Source: RH-AL1 sp964247745 (GTDB lineage Bacteria > Pseudomonadota > Alphaproteobacteria > Rhizobiales > Beijerinckiaceae). From it: a stretch of 64,000 nucleotides of DNA. This document shows positions 34,894-43,498 of this stretch, one piece after another. Made by a program: the position numbers and the translations under genes. Position 1 is the stretch's first letter, and every line of letters begins with the position of its first letter. The notes below the pieces were generated by a model. The model was not told the DNA's origin. It saw only the letters and a program-made list of their open reading frames with translations, and did not search any database. Location of the stretch: NCBI GenBank assembly GCA_964247745.1, contig CAXTVT010000008.1, forward strand, positions 1 through 64,000, given 5' to 3'.

Positions 34894-37800
34894 CCGAGCC
34901 GTCCGAGTCGCTCCAGTTCGCGCAACGCGCCGGCGTCGCGCGGCGTGACGTCGGAAAACTCCGGATCCGACCCGACATCGCGGGCGATGCGCCAGGAGCG
35001 GGCGCATTTGCGCCCCTCCGCCCTGCGGAAAACGACGGCGACGTCCGGGGTATCGGGCAGGCGGAAGGCATCGGCCGGTCCGTCGCCGGCCTCCAGCGCG
35101 AGACCGGAGGTGATGCAGACGTCGGCGAGGTCGACACCGCGTACAGCGTCGCGCAACGCCTCGGTGGCGAGGAAGACCTGCGGCGCCGCTTCGAGCGACG
35201 CGCCGATCGCCTTGTCGACGCGGGCGATCTCGAGGGCACCCGTGACCACGGCGCGGACGGCGCGGACGTGGGTCCATTTCGCCGCCAGGGCGTCGTCGCG
35301 CCAAGCTTGCGGCACCTCGGCAAAAGCCTCCAGGTGCACCGAGGTCGCGTCGGGATAGCGCGACAGCCAGGCTTCCTCGGCCGTGAAGGCGAGGATCGGC
35401 GCCAACCACAGCGTCACGCGGCGAAAGATGTGGTCGATCACGGTCAGCGCGCCGCGACGCCGCGGGCTGGAGGGCGCGTCGCAGTACAGTGCGTCCTTGC
35501 GAATGTCGAAGTAGAAGGCGGACAGGTCGGTCGCGAGGAAGGCCGAGAGGCGGGCGACCACGCGCTTGGTGTCGTATCGAACATAGGCGTCGCGCACCTC
35601 TCCATCGAGTTCTGCGAGACGATGCAGCATGAGGCGCTCGAGTTCGGCCATCGCCGCCGGTTCGACGGTCTCGCCGGCGTCGTGGTGACCGAGCGCGCCG
35701 AGCATCCAGCGCAACGTGTTGCGCAGCTTCTTGTAGGTCTCGACGAAGGTCTTCAGGATCTCCGGGCCGATGCGCAGGTCGTCGGCATAGTCGCTGGCCG
35801 CGACCCACAGCCGGAGGATGTCGGCGCCCGAATCCTTGATGATGGTCTGCGGCGCGACGACGTTGCCGACGCTTTTCGCCATCTTGCGCCCGTGCTCGTC
35901 GAGCACGAAGCCGTGGGTCAGCACGCTGTCGTAGGGCGCTCGGCCGCGCGTGCCGCAGGATTCCAGCAACGAGGAATGAAACCATCCGCGGTGCTGGTCG
36001 GAGCCTTCGAGATACATGATCTCGTCCCGACCGCCGTCGCGCCGGCGCCGGATGCCGGCGAGGCCGGGGAACTGCTCGGGGTCTTCCAACGTGAAGGCGT
36101 GGGTCGAGCCGGAATCGAACCACACGTCCAGCACGTCGTCGACCTTGCGCCAGGGCTCGCCCGCTCGTGCACCCAGGAAGCGCTCGCGCGCGCCCTCCGC
36201 GTACCAGGCGTCGGCGCCTTCCGCCGCGAAGGCGGCGAGGATGCGGGCGTCGACGGCCGGATCGACCAGCGGCCTGTGCTCGGCGTCGACGAAGATGGCG
36301 ATCGGCACGCCCCAGGCGCGCTGGCGCGACACCACCCAATCCGGCCGGTTGGCGATCATGCCGGTGATGCGCGTCTGTCCACCCGCCGGGACCCAACGCG
36401 TGCGCGCGATCTCGTCGAGCGCGATGCCGCGCAGGGTGGGAAGGTTGGACTCGTCATTGCGAGCGGAGCGAAGCAACCCAGGGCCCTCCGGACGCTCTCG
36501 AGGCGTTTGCCCCTGGGTTGCTTCGCCTTCGGCTCGCAATGACGGAACGTTGAAGGGAAGATCCAGCGCGATGAACCATTGCGGCGTATTGCGGAAGATC
36601 AACGGCTTCTTCGAGCGCCACGAGTGCGGATATTGGTGCTTCAGCCGCCCGCGCGCCACGAGCGCGCCGGCCTCCACCAGAGCCTTGATGACCGCCTCGT
36701 TGGCGTCGCCCTTGGCACCCTTGTCGTCGAGCACGCGACGGCCGGCGAAGCCCGGCGCGTCATCGGTCAGGAAGCCGTCGGCATCGACCGTGTAGGGAAT
36801 AGCGGGATCGATGCCGCGATCCCGCAACATGCGGTTGGACGCCATCCAGATGTCGAAGTCGTCGCGGCCGTGCGAGGGCGCGGTGTGGACGAAGCCGGTG
36901 CCGGTGTCGTCGGTGACGTGATCGCCGTCGAGCAGCGGCACGTCGAAGCCGTAGCCCGACGCGGCGAGCGGGTGCGCGGCTGTAAGGCCGGCGAGTTCGG
37001 AGGCCGCCACGGCTCGGACCTTCTCGAAGGCCTCGACCTTGGCCGCCTTGAAGACGCTCTCGGCCAGCACGTCGGCGAGCAGGTAGGTCGCGCCGACCTT
37101 GGCCCAATTCTGCTCGGGCGCCACTGTCACACGGTAGAGGCCGTAGGCGATGCGCGACGAGAAGCTGATGGCCCGATTGGCCGGCATGGTCCAGGGCGTG
37201 GTCGTGTAGATCACGATGCGGGCCCCCCTGAGGTCGCCGCCCGCCTCCTTCACCGGGAACGCCACGAACACGGTATCGGAGACGTGATCCTCGTATTCCA
37301 CCTCGGCCTCGGCCAGCGCGGTCTTCTCGACCACGCTCCACATCACCGGCTTGGAGCCGCGATAGAGCAGCCCGTTGGCCGAAAACTTCATGATCTCGGC
37401 CGCGATCGTGGCCTCGGCAGGGAAGCTCATCGTCTCGTAGGGATGCGCCCAATCGCCGGCCACGCCGAGACGGATGAACTCCTCACGCTGGATGTCGACC
37501 CATTTGCGCGCGAAGTCGCGGCACTGGCGGCGGAACTCGACCAGCGGCACGTCGTCCTTGTTGCGGCCCTTGGCGCGATACTCCTCCTCGATCTTCCACT
37601 CGATCGGCAGGCCGTGGCAGTCCCAGCCCGGCACGTATTCGGCATCCTTGCCGCCCATGCGCTGGGAGCGCGTGACCAGATCCTTGAGGATCTTATTCAG
37701 CGCGTGCCCGATGTGGAGGTGGCCGTTGGCGTAAGGCGGCCCGTCGTGCAGCACGAACTTCGGGCGCCCCCGACCGGCCGCGCGCATCTGGCCCTGCAGA

Positions 37801-37928
37801 TCGATCTGCACCCAGCGCGCAAGAATCTCCGGCTCCTTCTTGGGCAGCCCGGCGCGCATGGGAAAGTCGGTCTTGGGCAGGTAGAGCGTCTTCGAATAGT
37901 CGACACCGCCCGCATCGGTCTTGGTCAT
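34890..37928 (-). CDS. ileS: Isoleucine-tRNA ligase with in-frame repeat insertion
   Basis: 1012 aa from the ATG at 37928 (MTKTDAGGVDYSKTLYLP). Charges tRNA-Ile in the cytoplasm. The class-I motifs are HIGH at residues 72-75 and KMAKS (KMSKS) near 680; the editing domain has TTTPWTMPANRA. Between the family segments PQWFIALDLPF and GIALDEIARTRWVPAGGQ lies a foreign stretch, about residues 462-493, translated from a 93-bp palindromic repeat whose length is a multiple of three, so the frame is kept. Downstream segments such as RPDWVVSRQRAWGVPI are normal, so the enzyme is probably functional. It is first gene of the ileS-lspA-M16 unit. Confidence 0.97.
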   Translation of the reverse strand: MTKTDAGGVDYSKTLYLPKTDFPMRAGLPKKEPEILARWVQIDLQGQMRAAGRGRPKFVLHDGPPYANGHLHIGHALNKILKDLVTRSQRMGGKDAEYVPGWDCHGLPIEWKIEEEYRAKGRNKDDVPLVEFRRQCRDFARKWVDIQREEFIRLGVAGDWAHPYETMSFPAEATIAAEIMKFSANGLLYRGSKPVMWSVVEKTALAEAEVEYEDHVSDTVFVAFPVKEAGGDLRGARIVIYTTTPWTMPANRAISFSSRIAYGLYRVTVAPEQNWAKVGATYLLADVLAESVFKAAKVEAFEKVRAVAASELAGLTAAHPLAASGYGFDVPLLDGDHVTDDTGTGFVHTAPSHGRDDFDIWMASNRMLRDRGIDPAIPYTVDADGFLTDDAPGFAGRRVLDDKGAKGDANEAVIKALVEAGALVARGRLKHQYPHSWRSKKPLIFRNTPQWFIALDLPFNVPSLRAEGEATQGQTPRERPEGPGLLRSARNDESNLPTLRGIALDEIARTRWVPAGGQTRITGMIANRPDWVVSRQRAWGVPIAIFVDAEHRPLVDPAVDARILAAFAAEGADAWYAEGARERFLGARAGEPWRKVDDVLDVWFDSGSTHAFTLEDPEQFPGLAGIRRRRDGGRDEIMYLEGSDQHRGWFHSSLLESCGTRGRAPYDSVLTHGFVLDEHGRKMAKSVGNVVAPQTIIKDSGADILRLWVAASDYADDLRIGPEILKTFVETYKKLRNTLRWMLGALGHHDAGETVEPAAMAELERLMLHRLAELDGEVRDAYVRYDTKRVVARLSAFLATDLSAFYFDIRKDALYCDAPSSPRRRGALTVIDHIFRRVTLWLAPILAFTAEEAWLSRYPDATSVHLEAFAEVPQAWRDDALAAKWTHVRAVRAVVTGALEIARVDKAIGASLEAAPQVFLATEALRDAVRGVDLADVCITSGLALEAGDGPADAFRLPDTPDVAVVFRRAEGRKCARSWRIARDVGSDPEFSDVTPRDAGALRELERLGRLG
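36452..36544. repeat. 93-bp palindromic repeat inside ileS
   Basis: The left arm at 36452-36483 starts CGTCATTGCGAGCGGAGCGA and continues AGCAACCCAGGG. The right arm at 36511-36544 is its inverted copy, ending CTCGCAATGACG. The ends match perfectly over 13 bp and the inner part GCGAAGCAACCCAGGG matches over 16; a 27-bp loop lies between. This CGTCATTGCGAGC...GCTCGCAATGACG type is a dispersed repeat of alphaproteobacterial genomes, usually intergenic. No clear target-site duplication is seen. Confidence 0.9.
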
Positions 37929-37971
37929 GGGCGTGCTTTTAGAGGAAGGCTGGGGCCGAACAAGGTCCATG

Positions 37972-38724
37972 TCAGGGTGCCGTCCCTGCAAACCGTACCA
38001 CGGTGTCGCCCGCGAATTCGTCCGGCCCGATGTGGGTGAGCCGGCTCTTCAGGTCGAGCCAGATGTCGCCGCCGAGCGCGCGCCAGCGGCGGCAGAAGGC
38101 GTAGTCCTCGCTGAGATAGGCGCCGGTGTCGGGCTCGATCATGCAGTCGAACAGGGCGTAGAGGTTGTCGCTCGACGGCAGGTGACCTGGCCGCGCGTGG
38201 ACGGATCTGAAGTGCAGCTCGGGATGAGCGGCGGCGAGCCGCTCGAAGACCTGGCGCTTGATGAGCTGGAACCCCGTGCCCGCGTAGAGCGCGGTGGCGA
38301 ACTCGCCCTCCGTGCGCCGTTCCGGGGGGTCGAGCAGCGTGCCGACGTAGGTGAGGCCGGCGTCCCGCAGGCTTTCACCGGCGACGACCCGGCGGGGCAG
38401 TTGCTCCCAGTCGACCGATTTCAAAGGGTAAAACGCGGCGACGAAGTCGCGATCGAACTGGAGGAGGCGCAGCACCTGCTCCGGTTCGAAGGCGATGTCG
38501 CCATCGACGAAAAGGAGATGCGTTGTAGCGGGCTGGTCGAGCAGCTTGGCGGCAAGCACGGCGCGCGAGCGCGTGATGAGGGCGTCGCCGCCAAGCAGCG
38601 CCAGCTCGATCGAGAACCTGCCGGCCTCGGCCGCCGCGATCAGCTTGCAGACCGACAGCATGTAGCGCTGGTGGACGAGGCCGCCGAAGCACGGGGTGGC
38701 GAGGAGGATGGCGGTGGGCGTCAC
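37972..38724 (-). CDS. Glycosyltransferase-like (GT-A fold) protein
   Basis: About 250 aa from GTG at 38724 (MTPTAILLATPCFGG); a TTG at 38757 would add 11 residues. The fold signature is a nucleotide-binding start AILLATPCFGG, then HLLFVDGDIAFEPEQVLRLL with a DxD motif (DGDI), as in Anp1/GT-A transferases. YAGTGFQLIKRQVFERL and SEDYAFCRRWRALGGDIWLD resemble the acceptor region. The sugar and acceptor are unknown and it has no membrane segment. It lies 43 nt upstream of ileS on the same strand. Confidence 0.75.
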   Translation of the reverse strand: MTPTAILLATPCFGGLVHQRYMLSVCKLIAAAEAGRFSIELALLGGDALITRSRAVLAAKLLDQPATTHLLFVDGDIAFEPEQVLRLLQFDRDFVAAFYPLKSVDWEQLPRRVVAGESLRDAGLTYVGTLLDPPERRTEGEFATALYAGTGFQLIKRQVFERLAAAHPELHFRSVHARPGHLPSSDNLYALFDCMIEPDTGAYLSEDYAFCRRWRALGGDIWLDLKSRLTHIGPDEFAGDTVVRFAGTAP

Positions 38725-38757
38725 GCTACGCGAGCCGCTCGAAGCGGTGCAGGACAA

Positions 38758-39154
38758 GCGAGAATACGGCCTTCGAATCGCGACGACGCCCCATCATTGC
38801 AAGAGGGCCGCTCTCCGCTGTGACACGCCGTCCATATCGTGTCGGGAGCGCATCATCGGGAGCCATCAACGGAAACGCTCTAATCCGAGATTTTGAGTCG
38901 TCACTTTCTACCACTCTTCCAACTTTATCGCCGCTAGACTGGGTTCATAGATGAGCAGGTGCCGGAAAGCTTAAAAACCGTCTGCCATCTTCTTTTGCCA
39001 GCCGAATCAAACATTTTGTGCCGTACTCGACGCAATTCACATTAAGATAAGATCTTTCGGCTGAAAGACTGAGGTCTGCAATCAAATTGATCTGGTTTTT
39101 CATTTCGGTGTGCACCGCCGTGCCGTAGACTGGTCTACTCCCGGGTCTCACATC
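38758..39154. other. AT-rich intergenic island
   Basis: About 400 bp between the glycosyltransferase-like gene and the squalene-synthase-like gene. The part from about 38880 to 39130 is markedly AT-richer than the rest of the window (runs such as TTTTTCATTT, TTCTTTTGCC and AAGCTTAAAAACC). It contains the small frame at 38945-39151. No tRNA, IS end or inverted repeat is recognised. Confidence 0.6.
38945..39151 (-). CDS. Orphan small protein in AT-rich island
   Basis: 68 aa, or 51 aa from the internal ATG at 39103 (MKNQINLIADLSLSAERS). It continues YLNVNCVEYGTKCLIRLAK and ends FLSFPAPAHL, with two cysteines. The composition (Asn, Ile, Lys) and codon use differ from all neighbours, suggesting recent acquisition or a gene remnant. 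No family is recognised and there is no strong Shine-Dalgarno. The upstream end is 4 nt from the neighbouring gene's stop. Confidence 0.4.
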   Translation of the reverse strand: MRPGSRPVYGTAVHTEMKNQINLIADLSLSAERSYLNVNCVEYGTKCLIRLAKEDGRRFLSFPAPAHL

Positions 39155-39994
39155 TTAAAGCCGTTTGGCAGCTCGCCACAGGATCCATTGCTGTCGCCAC
39201 GGCGCCAGCTCGATCGGGGCTGCGAACGGGTCCAGCCCCGGCCGTTCCATCCGGCACAGGGCTGGCTCGCAAAGGGCCGACGGTAGGCAGGCGGCGCCTC
39301 CGGGTCCGGCGCGCGGCAAGGTCTCTCGCATCTCGCGAAGGCACGACCTGACGCGGGCGCGCAGGGTTTGCAGAACGAGGCCGATTCCGGGGGACGGGCG
39401 ATGCGCCATGACATGCGCGGGCGTAACCTGCAAACGGTCCAGCAGGTCGAGTGGGAGGTAGAGCTGCCCGCGCGCGACCTGGTACGGCAGTTCGCGAAGC
39501 AGCCGCGTCGAGCCAAAGGCGAGAGCCGCCGGCGCGACGGAGGGCGGCGGCAAAAGCCCCGGCGCGAGCACGCGGGCGATGGCCGCCAGCAGCACGCCCC
39601 AGGTGTCGCGCGCATAGGCCTCGAGGGCCGCCTCGCTCGGCATGGGATCGTCGTAGAGGTCGAAGGCGCGCGCTTCGATCAGCGCGAGAAAGCGCGCCCC
39701 GTCGAGGTTGAAGCGGGCGATCGTGTCGAGCAGCGCGATCGCGACGGGGTGACCGGCCGGAGCCTCGTTCTCGATCGCCTCCCGCCACCATTGGAGTCGT
39801 ATTTCCCCCAGCATCGGCTCGCTGACCGCCTCGCGCACCCGGCCGATCTCGTCGCCGAAGGTCAGGATCGCATGGGCGTGCGGCCGTACGGTCGCCGGCC
39901 AGAACAGGCTCGTCAGCCACAGCTCGTGGTCGCGCTCGCGCAGCAGATCGAAGCAATGACCGTAGGCGGCCGCATGCGCCTCCGTCACCATCAC
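39155..39994 (-). CDS. Squalene/phytoene synthase family protein
   Basis: 279 aa. The isoprenoid-synthase-like fold is suggested by AILTFGDEIGRVREAVSEP and LGEIRLQWWREAIEN, with DEIGRVREA in place of the Asp-rich motif of true squalene synthases. A second motif-like segment is RLLRELPYQVARGQLYLPLDLL. The subgroup resembles NDUFAF6-like proteins found beside sec genes in alphaproteobacteria, so prenyl transfer is doubtful and an assembly role is possible (inference). The start overlaps the Mth938-domain gene by 4 nt. Confidence 0.85.
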   Translation of the reverse strand: MMVTEAHAAAYGHCFDLLRERDHELWLTSLFWPATVRPHAHAILTFGDEIGRVREAVSEPMLGEIRLQWWREAIENEAPAGHPVAIALLDTIARFNLDGARFLALIEARAFDLYDDPMPSEAALEAYARDTWGVLLAAIARVLAPGLLPPPSVAPAALAFGSTRLLRELPYQVARGQLYLPLDLLDRLQVTPAHVMAHRPSPGIGLVLQTLRARVRSCLREMRETLPRAGPGGAACLPSALCEPALCRMERPGLDPFAAPIELAPWRQQWILWRAAKRL

Positions 39995-40386
39995 GCCACC
40001 GCGAGCAGCGCGGCGGCGACGCGGCGCTGCTCGCCGAGCAGGATCGAATAGGTGCGCGCGGCGGCCGCCGTCGCCATCGGGTCGGAGGGGATGCCGGCGG
40101 CGCGGAGCGCATCGCGCAGGTCGAACAGCGGCAGCATGTGTGAGCCGGTGCCGATCAACAGGAGGTCGATGGTCGCGCCGGAACGAACCTCGTCGAAGAT
40201 GCGACCGAAGGCGGTCGGGGTCAGATCGTCGGGCGTCGCGGCATCCCAGGCATAGACGCCGGACGGGAGCGCCAGAATCGAGCCGCGATGCGACATGTCG
40301 CCAAATCGAAAGCCGCCAGCGCCGTAGCCCTCGATCGCGTGCCGGCCGGGCAGGAAGCCGGCGCCGAAATCGCCGGTTTGCGCCAA
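39991..40386 (-). CDS. Mth938-like (DUF498) domain protein
   Basis: 131 aa. The segments FLPGRHAIEGYGAGGFRFG, HRGSILALPSGVYAWD and LLLIGTGSHMLPL fit the Mth938/NDUFAF3-like family. NDUFAF3 is a complex I assembly factor in mitochondria; a similar role for the bacterial protein is unproven. It lies 1 nt after secF and overlaps the following squalene-synthase-like gene. The pairing of NDUFAF3-like and NDUFAF6-like genes supports a shared assembly function (inference). Confidence 0.87.
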   Translation of the reverse strand: MAQTGDFGAGFLPGRHAIEGYGAGGFRFGDMSHRGSILALPSGVYAWDAATPDDLTPTAFGRIFDEVRSGATIDLLLIGTGSHMLPLFDLRDALRAAGIPSDPMATAAAARTYSILLGEQRRVAAALLAVA

Positions 40387-40387
40387 C

Positions 40388-41365
40388 TCAGGCCGAAGCC
40401 TTCGCGGCGCCTTTCGCGCGCGCCTCAGCCGGACTTGCCGAGTTCGGCGTGATCACCGGCTCGCCCATCTTTTCCGGGCGAAGGCCGAGATAGATCAGCA
40501 TGGGCGAGCAGATGAAGATCGAAGAATAGGTCGCCACGAAGATGCCGAACATCATAGCGAGGGAGAACGAGCGGATCACCTCGCCGCCGAAAATCACCAA
40601 CGACAGCAGGGCCAGGAACACCGTGGTCGCGGTCATGATCGTGCGCGGCAGCACGGCGTTGACGGAGATGTCGATCAGCTCGTTGGTCGAGATCTTGCGA
40701 TATTTGCGCATCATCTCGCGAATGCGGTCGAGCACCACCACGGTCTCGTTGAGGCTGTAACCGACGATCGTCAGGATCGCCGCGATCGACGTCGTGTTGA
40801 ACTCGAGCTGGGTGATCGAGAAGAAGCCCACCGTCAGCAGCAGGTCGTGCATCGTGGCGATGATGGCGCCGACGGCGAACTGCCATTCGAAGCGGAACCA
40901 GAGGTAGCACAGGACGGCCAAAATCGAGATGACGACGCCCAGCGTGCCGGATTGCACGAGCTCGCCGGAGACGGTCGGGCCGACGACGGAGGTCTGGCGC
41001 ACGGAATAGCCATCGCCGATCGCCTCCTTGACGCGGGAAACCGCGCCCTCCTGCGCCGCGTCGCCGCCGGGCTGCAGGCCGAAGCGGATGGCGACGTCGG
41101 CCGGACTGCCGAGGCCCTGCACGCCGACCGGGCCGACGTTCATCTTCTCCGTCTCCTTGCGGAGCTGCGCGAGATCCGCGTGGCCGGAATTGGCGCGCAC
41201 TTCGATCAGCGTGCCGCCGGCGAAATCGATGCCGAAGTTCATTCCGACGGTGAGGAAGAGCACGACGGAGACGATCGAGAGCACGGCCGAGAACGGGTAG
41301 CTCACGCGCCGGAAGCGCATGAAGCCGAACTTGGTGTTTTCCGGCGCGAGGCGGAGGAGCTTCAT
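40388..41365 (-). CDS. secF: Protein translocase subunit SecF
   Basis: 325 aa inner-membrane RND-type protein that works with SecD to drive late steps of Sec export. Six helices, with the first at about residues 25-45 (VSYPFSAVLSIVSVVLFL), the P1-like motif GIDFAGGTLIEV, and the C-terminal GYSLNETVVVLDRIRE motif typical of SecF. It ends with an Ala/Lys-rich tail. It lies 16 nt after secD. Confidence 0.97.
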   Translation of the reverse strand: MKLLRLAPENTKFGFMRFRRVSYPFSAVLSIVSVVLFLTVGMNFGIDFAGGTLIEVRANSGHADLAQLRKETEKMNVGPVGVQGLGSPADVAIRFGLQPGGDAAQEGAVSRVKEAIGDGYSVRQTSVVGPTVSGELVQSGTLGVVISILAVLCYLWFRFEWQFAVGAIIATMHDLLLTVGFFSITQLEFNTTSIAAILTIVGYSLNETVVVLDRIREMMRKYRKISTNELIDISVNAVLPRTIMTATTVFLALLSLVIFGGEVIRSFSLAMMFGIFVATYSSIFICSPMLIYLGLRPEKMGEPVITPNSASPAEARAKGAAKASA

Positions 41366-41381
41366 GGGTTCACCTTGCCGC

Positions 41382-42974
41382 TCATATCGGCAGCGTCGTC
41401 GGCCGCTGGTACCGGTACCATAGCGCGATCATCATCCGCGTCATCGTCACGGCGGTGACGATCGACGTCAGGATGCCGAGCCCCATCGACACGGCGAAGC
41501 CGCGCACGGGGCCGGCGCCGGCGAAGTAGAGGATCACGGCGGCGACGAACATCGTCACGTTGGAATCGACGATGGTGGCGAAGGCGCGCTTGAAGCCGGC
41601 GTCGAGCGACTGGATGATCGAGCGTCCGGCATGATTTTCCTCGCGGATGCGCTCGTAGATCAGCACGTTGGAATCGACCGCCATGCCGATCGTCAGCACG
41701 ATGCCGGCGATGCCGGGCAGCGTCAGCGTCGCGCCGAGCAGCACCAGCCCGGCGAAGATGAAGCTGATGTGCACCGCCAGCGCGATGTTGGCGAAGATGC
41801 CGAAGGTGCCGTAGGTCACCAGCATGTAGACGAAGACGAGCGCCGCGCCGACATAGGCGGCGAGCTTGCCGGCGTTGATCGAATCCTGCCCGAGGCCCGG
41901 GCCGACGGTCTGCTGCTCGATGATGGTCAGCTTGGCCGGCAGCGCACCGGCGCGCAGCAGGATGGCGAGATCGTTGGCCTGCTCGACGGTGAAGTTGCCC
42001 GAGATCTGACCGGAGCCGCCGGTGATCGGCTCGTTGATGCGCGGCGCCGAGATGACCTTGTTGTCGAGCACGATGGCGAAGGGCTTGCCGACGTTCTCGC
42101 TCGTCACCGTCGCAAAGCGCTGGCCGCCGCGGATGTTGAACTGGAAGTTGACGACGGGTTGGCCCGAGCGCTGATCGAAGCCGGGCGTCGCGCCGGTCAG
42201 GTCGCCGCCCTCGACGAGGATGCGCTTGTTGACCGGCAGCTTCTCCTTGGATTCGCTTTGATCGAGCATCTCGAATTCCGACGGGCTCTCGCCCGGATCG
42301 GCCACCATGCGGAACTCGAGCTTGGCGGTCTGGCCAAGGATGGCAATGAGCCGCTGCGGGTCCGCCAGGCCCGGCACCTCGACGGACACGCGGTCGTTGC
42401 CCTCGCGCTGAATGGATGGCTCGGTGGTGCCGAGGGCGTCGACGCGCCGTCGGATGACCTCGATCGATTGTTCCACCGCGCGTCGGATCTTGTCGGTGAT
42501 GCCGGCATCCGTGAGGGTCAGCCGGATCGTGCCGGTACCGTCGTCCTTGAGATCATAGGCCGCGGCGCCGCCGTTGCCGAGAACCGAGGCTTGCGGACTA
42601 GCGAGGTTTTGCAGTTTGTCCTTGATTTTGCCGTCGTCGGCCGCATCGGCAAGGCGGAACTGCACGCCGTTGGCCTGGGCCTGGATGCCGCCGGCCGCCG
42701 CCACCTTGGCGTCGCGCAGGATGCGGCGGATGTCGTCGCGGAGGTTCGCGACCATGGTCTTGACGACGTCGTCACGGTCGACTTTCAGCAGGAGATGGGA
42801 GCCGCCTTGCAGGTCGAGGCCGAGCGTCAGGGTCTTCGGCTGGGCCCAGGAGGGAAGCGCCTTGTCGAGCGCCGCGCGCGTCGAGACCGGCAGCACGCTC
42901 GGCACGATGATCAGCACCGCCAGCGCGATCATGGCGAGGATGGAAACGATCTTCCAGGGCGCGAAACGCAGCAT
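41382..42974 (-). CDS. secD: Protein translocase subunit SecD
   Basis: 530 aa with an N-terminal helix (residues 8-28), GLDLQGGSHLLLKV, the large periplasmic P1 head domain and five C-terminal helices. IGMAVDSNVLIYERIREE is the SecD signature in the fourth helix region. It forms the SecDF complex that uses the proton gradient to assist export. It lies between yajC and secF. Confidence 0.97.
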   Translation of the reverse strand: MLRFAPWKIVSILAMIALAVLIIVPSVLPVSTRAALDKALPSWAQPKTLTLGLDLQGGSHLLLKVDRDDVVKTMVANLRDDIRRILRDAKVAAAGGIQAQANGVQFRLADAADDGKIKDKLQNLASPQASVLGNGGAAAYDLKDDGTGTIRLTLTDAGITDKIRRAVEQSIEVIRRRVDALGTTEPSIQREGNDRVSVEVPGLADPQRLIAILGQTAKLEFRMVADPGESPSEFEMLDQSESKEKLPVNKRILVEGGDLTGATPGFDQRSGQPVVNFQFNIRGGQRFATVTSENVGKPFAIVLDNKVISAPRINEPITGGSGQISGNFTVEQANDLAILLRAGALPAKLTIIEQQTVGPGLGQDSINAGKLAAYVGAALVFVYMLVTYGTFGIFANIALAVHISFIFAGLVLLGATLTLPGIAGIVLTIGMAVDSNVLIYERIREENHAGRSIIQSLDAGFKRAFATIVDSNVTMFVAAVILYFAGAGPVRGFAVSMGLGILTSIVTAVTMTRMMIALWYRYQRPTTLPI

Positions 42975-43028
42975 CGGTCTTTCAATCGAAACAATCGAGC
43001 CGCATCGCGGCTCGAGCGGAGATTCGCC

Positions 43029-43373
43029 TCAGACGGCGACGTCCTTGACCGGCTCGCCCTTGGCGCGGACTTCGGTCACCATCGGCCGCGCCACGCGGAT
43101 GCGGACGTTGGGCGCGATCTCGACCTCGATCTCGGCCGCGTCGGTCGCCTTGGTGACCTTCGCGATGATGCCGCCGGTGGTCACGACGGTATCGCCGCGT
43201 CGTATGTTCTTGATGAGGTCGGCCTGATCCTTGGCACGCTTCTGCTGCGGCCGCAGCACCATGAAATACATGATGATGAGAATGGGGCCGAACAGCGTCA
43301 GGTACTGGACGATCGTCGCCGTGGTGTCGGCCGATGCGCCGGCGGCCTGGGCGAAGGCGGGCGTGATGAAGAT
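43029..43373 (-). CDS. yajC: Preprotein translocase subunit YajC, apparent ATC start
   Basis: 114 aa small membrane protein accompanying SecDF. Reading back from IIMYFMVLRPQQKRAKDQ, the frame gives the complete family N-terminus MFITPAFAQAAGASADTT only if initiation is at ATC, 43373. A GGAG Shine-Dalgarno lies 7 nt before it. No ATG, GTG or TTG occurs in frame between there and the upstream TAA; the nearby ATG at 43389 is out of frame. The first in-frame ATG, at 43271, would remove the membrane anchor (about residues 22-42). Followed by secD after 54 nt. Confidence 0.85.
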   Translation of the reverse strand: MFITPAFAQAAGASADTTATIVQYLTLFGPILIIMYFMVLRPQQKRAKDQADLIKNIRRGDTVVTTGGIIAKVTKATDAAEIEVEIAPNVRIRVARPMVTEVRAKGEPVKDVAV

Positions 43374-43498
43374 GGTCGTGCTCCGGCATGAACGGCCGCC
43401 CTCGGCGGTCGCGGCGGGTTATACCGGCGGGGGCGCGAAGGCAATGGGCGGCGGGGTCGCGCGAGGGACGCCGTCGGGTCGGGAGAGGGAGTTTGCTT

